This document shows positions 58,435-64,000 of a stretch of DNA of 64,000 nucleotides, piece after piece (positions within the stretch are counted from its first letter, which is position 1; each line of letters begins with the position of its first letter). The DNA lies in the NCBI GenBank assembly GCA_016748015.1, contig JAAOMT010000479.1, positions 412,888 through 476,887 on the forward strand, given 5' to 3'. Origin of the DNA: Geosiphon pyriformis. Taxonomy: Eukaryota > Glomeromycota > Glomeromycetes > Archaeosporales > Geosiphonaceae. Below the pieces are notes generated by a model. It did no database searches and was not told where the DNA came from. It saw nothing but the letters and a program-made list of their open reading frames with translations. The position numbers and the translations under genes were made by a program.

Positions 58435-60300
58435 GTGGTGACTATACCAGATACAACAACTCTAGAGTATTACCAGTCAATTTACACCCACTGCAAGCAA
58501 AGATTCAACATTCCAGACGGAATTGAAGTTGTCAAGAAATCAATATACCAATACATTAAAAACCACATCAACAATTATCTTTTTGGAAATTACAATATCT
58601 CAGAAGTTAGAAGCAATCTTTACAATAATTTAGCACACTATTCACAGTTGGGAACTGAAGATCTTAACAGTGAAACACTTGCCACTTACTTTCAAGAACT
58701 TAATTTTAACATTATCAAGTACTGTGAAGAAACATATCCAGTGCAGTCTTAATACTCTATTGATTTTGAATCGAAAACAGAAACAAGCAACAAAGGCAAA
58801 CACAAATTGAAACAATACTCAAAAACCACCCCAAATACTCCAATACTACCAAAAACAACTGCCAAACACTTACAAACACCTGAACAAGGAACCAGTTCAA
58901 AACTCTCACTCACTATTACACCTTTTCCAGCTTCACTTGCACAAACACAAACACCTAATTCACTCTTGAATCGATTTGCAAGACCAGAAGATTTTACATC
59001 ACTCAGAAGTCCCACCAGACAGCAAGAACCCCTTCAAACTAGTTCCAATTTTCTTGATTTTCTAGCTGAAAATCAAAGTGAACACTTTGAGACAGCAGTA
59101 AACGAAAAAAATGACTCTGAAATAACTGAAGAAGAATCAATAGACAGTGAAAATAAAGAAGATGAAATGACAGCATACATCACAAAAATTCCTGAATTTA
59201 ATGGAGAAGACATTGAGACCAGTCCCCAAGAATGGCTCGACCAAGTTACTAAAGCTGGAGATGCAAATGGATGGAATGCTGCCAGAATGTTAAAAACAAT
59301 TCCCTACTTTCTCAAAGGAACAGCAGGAGAATGGTTTGAAAACTTGGCCACTCCATTCAATGATTGGGATGCTTTCAAAGCAGCTTTTCTTGAACAGTTC
59401 ACTGACAATAATACCTCCATCACTCTTCGAAATTGGTTTTGCAATATCAAACAAGAATCCTCTGAATCTGTTATGACTTATATTGGAAAATTCAACAAAC
59501 TTCTCAGACAAATTCGCCAATAATTATTATTCTGATGCCCAAATCTTGGATCAATTTATCACTGGTTTAAAAGATAAACTGATTAAAAAGGTTTGCCCAC
59601 ATGTCCCAGAAGATTTAAACTCTGCCATTTAGCATGCAAAGAGATATGAAATAGCCATAAAAGAAGCCAATCATACAAAACTCGTGAACTTAGCCATTGG
59701 AAAGACCAGCTCAGCGGCTGAAGAGAAAATTGACCAACTCACAAAGAAAGTCAAAAACTATTTCACCAACCAACAACAACAGCAACCCCAAAGATATTAA
59801 CCACCCCAAAGACAAAATTAAAATAACTTTGTACCACTTTCTAATAACCAGCCTCAGAATTGCCATTATTGTGGAATCTCTGGCCACTGAAAAAAAGATT
59901 ACAGAAAGCTACAACAAGACCAACAAAATAAGAGTAATCAACATTACCCTCCACCACAGCAATCTTATTATCAACCACCACCAGCTTACTATCCACCAAG
60001 ACCCCAATACCAAAGTAACTATTATCAGCCCACCCCACAGCCAATCCAACAACACTACCAACAACCACCCACACAACATTATCAAGTACCTGCTCAAAGA
60101 CTGATTACACAAAATCAATTCACACCACAAAACTGATACCAAGTAAACAATAATAGAATCAGTTCAAACAACCAATTGGTTCCCCGAAATTCCACTCAAC
60201 CAAAACCCAACCACTATTACACTCAACCCAGTTATTTAACAATGCCAGAAGAACAAAATTTTCATCATACTGTACCCTTGGAAGATAGAGCTACAGCACA
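58435..60300 (+). pseudogene. Gyp4 gag
   Basis: An unusual N-terminal region (58435-58751) opens MVTIPDTTTLEYYQSIYTHC and has a counterpart in Gyp2. An acidic linker follows (EITEEESIDSENKEDE). The capsid-like block runs from about 59205 (FNGEDIETSPQEWLDQV) to 59520 and includes GTAGEWFENLA. A single-base shift near 59521 moves the frame from one phase to the next, the phase used by the rest of the polyprotein. The zinc knuckle at 59861-59902 reads CHYCGISGH with a TGA and a final Tyr in place of Cys. A Pro-, Gln- and Tyr-rich tail follows. Stops replace Gln or Trp. Confidence 0.82.
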
Positions 60301-60319
60301 ACAACAAAATTTTTCTTAT

Positions 60320-60990
60320 AACCACATCACTATTCCACCAGCCAGAATTGCTGAAAACACTAATCTTTCTGATATATTCCCTTTTAAATTTGAAGCAAAT
60401 GAATTATCATTCTTGCTTAGCAGTGTAGCGGCTAATGATCAAAAAGCCATTACTGCAATATATATAGAAGTTGAAACAGAAGGAAAGCCAATTCACTTAA
60501 TTCTAGATAGTGGATCCACTGGAAGCATTATTACCTACCAGTTGATGCAACAGTTAAAGAGAAATGTTGACTGACCAGCTCAGACAGTAATCATTACTGC
60601 TAATGGCATGAAAAAGACTCCAGTAGGAAAAATTGACAATTTTCCATTCACTCTTGATGGAATTACCATTCCAGTCAAAGTTCTTGTAATAGATGCTCTC
60701 CAGTATCAAGCCCTTGTTGGAAACTATTGGCTCCAAAAAGCCAATGCAAAATTAGACTGGGAAACCCAAGAACTACAAATCTCTTACCAAGAACAACATG
60801 TCCGAATATCTGCCACTTGTGGTACATTCAACAAATGCTCCGAAAAAGCCCCAGCTTTTGAATTCAAACCAGAAGAAGAAAAACCAATAATTGAAACATT
60901 TATGGCTCTTGGATCAACGTCCAATTGGGCCAATAAAACTGAACAAAAACATTTTACCCCACACTCTGAACCCAAAACTCCTGGATGAAA
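60320..60990 (+). pseudogene. Gyp4 aspartic protease
   Basis: The polyprotein protease keeps its active site: LILDSGSTGSII, with the catalytic Asp at 60506-60508. TVIITANGMKKTPVGKI, LDGITIPVKVLVID and QYQALVGNYWLQKAN fit the flaps and the second half of a retropepsin. One TGA lies before PAQTVI (60572), where Trp is likely, and another near 60986. Its length matches the family. Confidence 0.82.
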
Positions 60991-61014
60991 TATCCCTTAC
61001 TCAAAGCCTAAACC

Positions 61015-61700
61015 AAAGAAACAACATTCCTATATTTCTCTTAAATGTAAGGACTACAACAAGAAACTCTCATCAATGGGAGCCTGCATTTCACTTGAAG
61101 AAGAATATGAAAATCATACTTGTTACTATTGCAAGGCTTGTCACAAAGAACAATAGGGCTATTTAATAAAAAGAAGTGGAAAATGGGACAACACCCCTTG
61201 TTTGACTTGTGGAGATATGCTACCAGAAGAATGCAATTGGATTGATGTAGCAATGAGAGGAGGAGTCTGTAATCAAATCTGCCAAAATGCTTTATCAATT
61301 TCAGAAAAAGTCAAAAGATGAACACCCTTTAATGCAGCATACAACAGTGCTCTCAACAAACTGTACTATTATCCTTATGATGCCGAAATAATTTTCAATC
61401 TAGCAATGGCTTTAATCAATAAAGCCATTCAAGAAAATGTTTGTCAAATGAAAGAATCAGAATACATTGCATACACCTTTGAAATCGCTGGATACAACTA
61501 CGAAGATGAAGTATAAGTATATCACCAAATTGCCAGTCACACTTATCCGACCAAAGAAGCTCAAGCTCAATGGCTAGAGCAAATGAACATTAAATTGTGT
61601 GAAGAATACATAATGCTCTGCAATGAGCAATGGTGCCCTAAATGCTATGCTCTTAGTATTCCCCTGCCCAGTGAAAATGATGAAAACAAAATTGAATTTG
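61015..61700 (+). pseudogene. Gyp4 Cys-rich region between protease and dUTPase
   Basis: This stretch is in the same phase as protease and reverse transcriptase. It has Cys pairs that look metal-binding: CYYCKACH near 61120, PCLTCGDMLPEECNW near 61197, CNQIC near 61273, and later CNEQWCPKC near 61620. Between them is a helical part (LNKLYYYPYDAEIIFNLAMALI). In-frame stops lie near 61154, 61318 and 61514. I know no named domain with this pattern. A zinc-binding role is an inference. Confidence 0.65.
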
Positions 61701-61804
61701 AAGAACCTGAAGCAACAGAAGAAATTGAAACAACACCTATCTATCTTATCAAAAGTCAGTCTGTCTTACAACTCAAATACTTTAACAACAATGGACAAGG
61801 AATA

Positions 61805-62203
61805 AAACCCGAAAAAGCACATGAAATTGATGCTGGATATAATCTAAGATATCCAGACAAGGATACTTTTGTTCTCAAATCCAAATCTCTCACAAAAATC
61901 AACCTCAAAATTGCACTCAAAATCTCGCCAGGAGCAATAGTTTAAATCGCCTTTCAGTCCTCTCTGGCAAGCAAAGGAATCAATGTCAGAGGAGGAATAA
62001 TCAATGCTGGATATACTGGAGACATTACAGTGATGCTTCAAAATGAAATTAACAAACCATTCAAGATTGACCATGCTGAAAAAATTGCCCAAGCTATTTA
62101 CCTATCCCTAATCAACATTTTGAGTTTGCAACTAGTCAATCAAAGAGAACAATTAAGAAAAAGTGATAGAAGAACCCAAGGTTTTGGTTCAACTGGACGA
62201 TTC
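61805..62203 (+). pseudogene. Gyp4 trimeric dUTPase domain
   Basis: dUTPase splits dUTP to dUMP and pyrophosphate and keeps uracil out of newly copied DNA. All five motifs of the trimeric family appear in order: motif 1 HEIDAGYNLRYP (61820-61855), motif 2 SSLASKG (61958-61978), motif 3 GGIINAGYTGDI (61994-62029), motif 4 AEKIAQAI (62075-62098) and motif 5 GFGSTGRF (62180-62203). The catalytic Asp of motif 3 (usually DxxY) reads Asn, an apparent G-to-A change, and one TAA at 61943 interrupts the frame. The domain is fused in frame between protease and reverse transcriptase, about 133 residues, the usual length. A loss of two critical positions makes this copy inactive. The domain call is secure. 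Confidence 0.92.
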
Positions 62204-62690
62204 ACAATTCCAGTTAATATAGCTCTTAACACACAGAACAAATCCCACCAGATTCTCAGACTTCCACAACCAATTACCATCTCACTCTTTGGAAAACATC
62301 CAGAAATCTACATCTGTCCAAAGCCAACAACCACATAACAAATTTTTGAGTTCAATGAACAAGTTTGCTTGGAACATAATATTTCGATCCCAAACATTTA
62401 TATTTCAGAAGGAACAAAAAAAGTCCGAGTTACTTTTTACAATCCCAACAATTACCCCATAGTTCTATTAAATAACTTAGAAATTGGAGTCATTCACAGT
62501 AACATCTTTTAACAAGAACTACTCCAGACAGTTTCCAATTTTTCAGAAATTATTGGACATTCACTACCAAAAATCAACCCAAACCCTAGTTCTGAAAACT
62601 ACTATGTTGTCATGGAAAAACTATCTCGAATCAACATGGGACAACTTGAACCACAACAATAGAGCCAGCTCAAAGAACTAATTGTAGAAT
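62204..62690 (+). pseudogene. Gyp4 linker between dUTPase and reverse transcriptase
   Basis: The polyprotein continues in phase with IALNTQNKSHQILRLPQPI, FEFNEQVCLEHNISIPN, and VRVTFYNPNNYPIVLLNNLEIG. The beta-strand-rich look resembles a second small beta domain. Stops lie at about 62336, 62511 and 62660. I do not recognise it. Confidence 0.55.
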
Positions 62691-63999
62691 TTGCCGATAT
62701 CTTTGCTGAAAACAACAATGACTTAGGAAGAACCAATTTGGTCCAACACCAAATTTATACAGGAGATGCCAAACCAAGAAGACAAAAAGCATATCAAGTT
62801 GCTCCAGAAAGCCACCAATTCATCCAAGAAGAAGTACAACAAATGCTTAACAATGGGCTCATCCAACCCTTCATGAGTCCTTGGGCTTTACTTATAGTGC
62901 TAGTTAAAAAAAAAAATGGAAAGATACGATTTTGTGTTGACTATTGACAACTTAACAGTATTACAATTGGAGATGCCTACCCCTTTCTCTGAATTGATGA
63001 CATGTTAGATGCCCTTGAAAAATCCAAATACTTTTCAACACTAGATTTAGAAAGTGGTTACTGGCAAGTTGCTATGGATCCCAAAGATTGCCTCAAAACA
63101 GCATTCACCACCCAAGGTAGAAATTATGAGTTCAATGTAATGCCTTTCAGATTATGCAATGCACCAGCAACATTTCAGAGATTAATGAATGTTGTGTACC
63201 AAAGACTCCTTTGGAAGTCAGTAGTCGTTTATCTTGATGATACTGATGTTTATTCTCCATCGTTCAAATTACATTTAAAACATCTGCGAGAAGTTTTTCA
63301 ATGATTACAAAAAGCAGGACTAAAACTCAACATCGAAAAATGCTACTTTGGAAAAACAAGCTTGGCCTTCCTTGGTCATATTGTTAGTAAAGATGGAATC
63401 AAACCAGACCTTAAAAAAATCAGCGCTGTTAAAAACTTCAAAACTTCTCAAAACACTACAGAACTAAGAGGATTCATAGGGTTAGCCTCTTACTATTGGA
63501 AGTTTATCAAGAGATTCTCAAAAATCACAAAACCTCTCAACCAGCTTACCACCAAAAACGTTAAATACAAATGGACTGCTGAATGCCAAAATGCATTTGA
63601 AATCCTCAAAGAAAAACTAATGACAGCTCCAATTCTCACCTATCCAGATTTCAGCAACCGATTCCAATTAGCAACAGATGCCTCTTATACTGCCTTTGGT
63701 GCTATTCTATCACAATTGGATGACAATAAAAATGAGCAGGTAATTGCTTATGCTAGCAGAACATTAAAACCAGCTGAAAAAAATTATTCTGCCACTGAAT
63801 TGAAAACAGCAGCTGTAATTTGGGCCCTACATTATTTCAACCTTTATTTTCGGCCAAAAGAATTTGATATTATCACTGATAATATTGGACTCAAATAGCT
63901 TCAGAACAAAAATACTTAGCTGAATGCAAAACAAACTCAATGGACAGGATTTCTAGCAAACTATTAATACATAGTACATCACAAACCAGGAAAACTCTA
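62691..63999 (+). pseudogene. Gyp4 reverse transcriptase and RNase H, running off the window
   Basis: Ty3/gypsy reverse transcriptase blocks appear in order: MSPWALLIVLVKKKNGKIRF (62873-62932), FCVDY, LDLESGYWQV near 63044, NVMPFRLCNAPATFQRL near 63134, and an intact catalytic YLDD at 63230-63241. FLGHIVSKDGIKPD follows. RNase H starts with LATDASYTAFGAIL near 63668 and NYSATELKTAAVIWAL near 63785. TGA codons replace Arg or Trp near 62945, 62991 and 63302, and a TAG lies at 63896. Integrase and the 3' LTR must lie to the right. The key catalytic residues survive, so decay is recent compared with Gyp3. Confidence 0.92.
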
Positions 64000-64000
64000 C

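Noticed and set aside
59500-59540. Programmed frameshift in Gyp4 gag
   Set aside because: The phase change falls inside the capsid region, not at a gag-pol border, and the homologous Gyp2 gag is in one phase there, so a one-base indel is simpler.
1-64000. CRISPR arrays, tRNA or rRNA genes, bacterial operons
   Set aside because: No regular direct repeats with unique spacers and no tRNA-like or rRNA-like sequence were noticed; the gene structure is eukaryotic.

Overview
Organism. The window is strongly AT-rich and looks like a repeat-dense fungal chromosome. It holds one recognisable host gene: an mscL-type mechanosensitive channel with five short GT-AG introns. The rest is layered retrotransposons. 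The LINE proteins and the Ty3/gypsy elements resemble, from my memory of the families, those of arbuscular mycorrhizal fungi (Glomeromycota). That assignment is an inference, not a search result.

Layout. 1-1855: 3' end of a + strand Ty3/gypsy element (Gyp1) with its 3' LTR, lying in the gag of a - strand element (Gyp2). 1856-6655: Gyp2 on the - strand in the unusual order integrase, LTR, gag. 6656-13270: LINE-A (-), whose 3' end abuts the Gyp2 integrase. 13984-15061: the mscL-like gene. 15400-15930: a LINE 3' relic (-). 16105-22840: LINE-B (+). 22862-25140: LINE-C (+), a short element carrying only a divergent ORF1. 25740-26005: LINE relic (-). 26030-32775: LINE-D (+), heavily decayed. 33400-43430: LINE-E (+), split by a solo LTR (33567-34464) and by a complete Ty3/gypsy element with two LTRs (Gyp3, 35422-42933). 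43440-45984: LINE 5' relics and LTR relics. 45985-52705: LINE-G1 (-), the best-preserved LINE. 53393-57409: LINE-G2 (+), cut by a dUTPase-encoding Ty3/gypsy element (Gyp4, 57410 to beyond the window end).

How the parts work. The LINEs encode an ORF1 with a CCHC zinc knuckle, and an ORF2 with APE-type endonuclease, reverse transcriptase, RNase H and a C-terminal CCHC finger. In the two best copies ORF1 and ORF2 overlap by ATGA. The gypsy elements encode gag, protease, reverse transcriptase, RNase H and integrase; Gyp4 adds a Cys-rich region and a trimeric dUTPase between protease and reverse transcriptase. No element is intact. Almost all lesions are G:C to A:T transitions: Trp, Gln or Arg codons become stops, zinc-knuckle Cys becomes Tyr, and catalytic Asp becomes Asn. 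LINE-G1 is least affected; LINE-D, LINE-E and Gyp3 are most affected.
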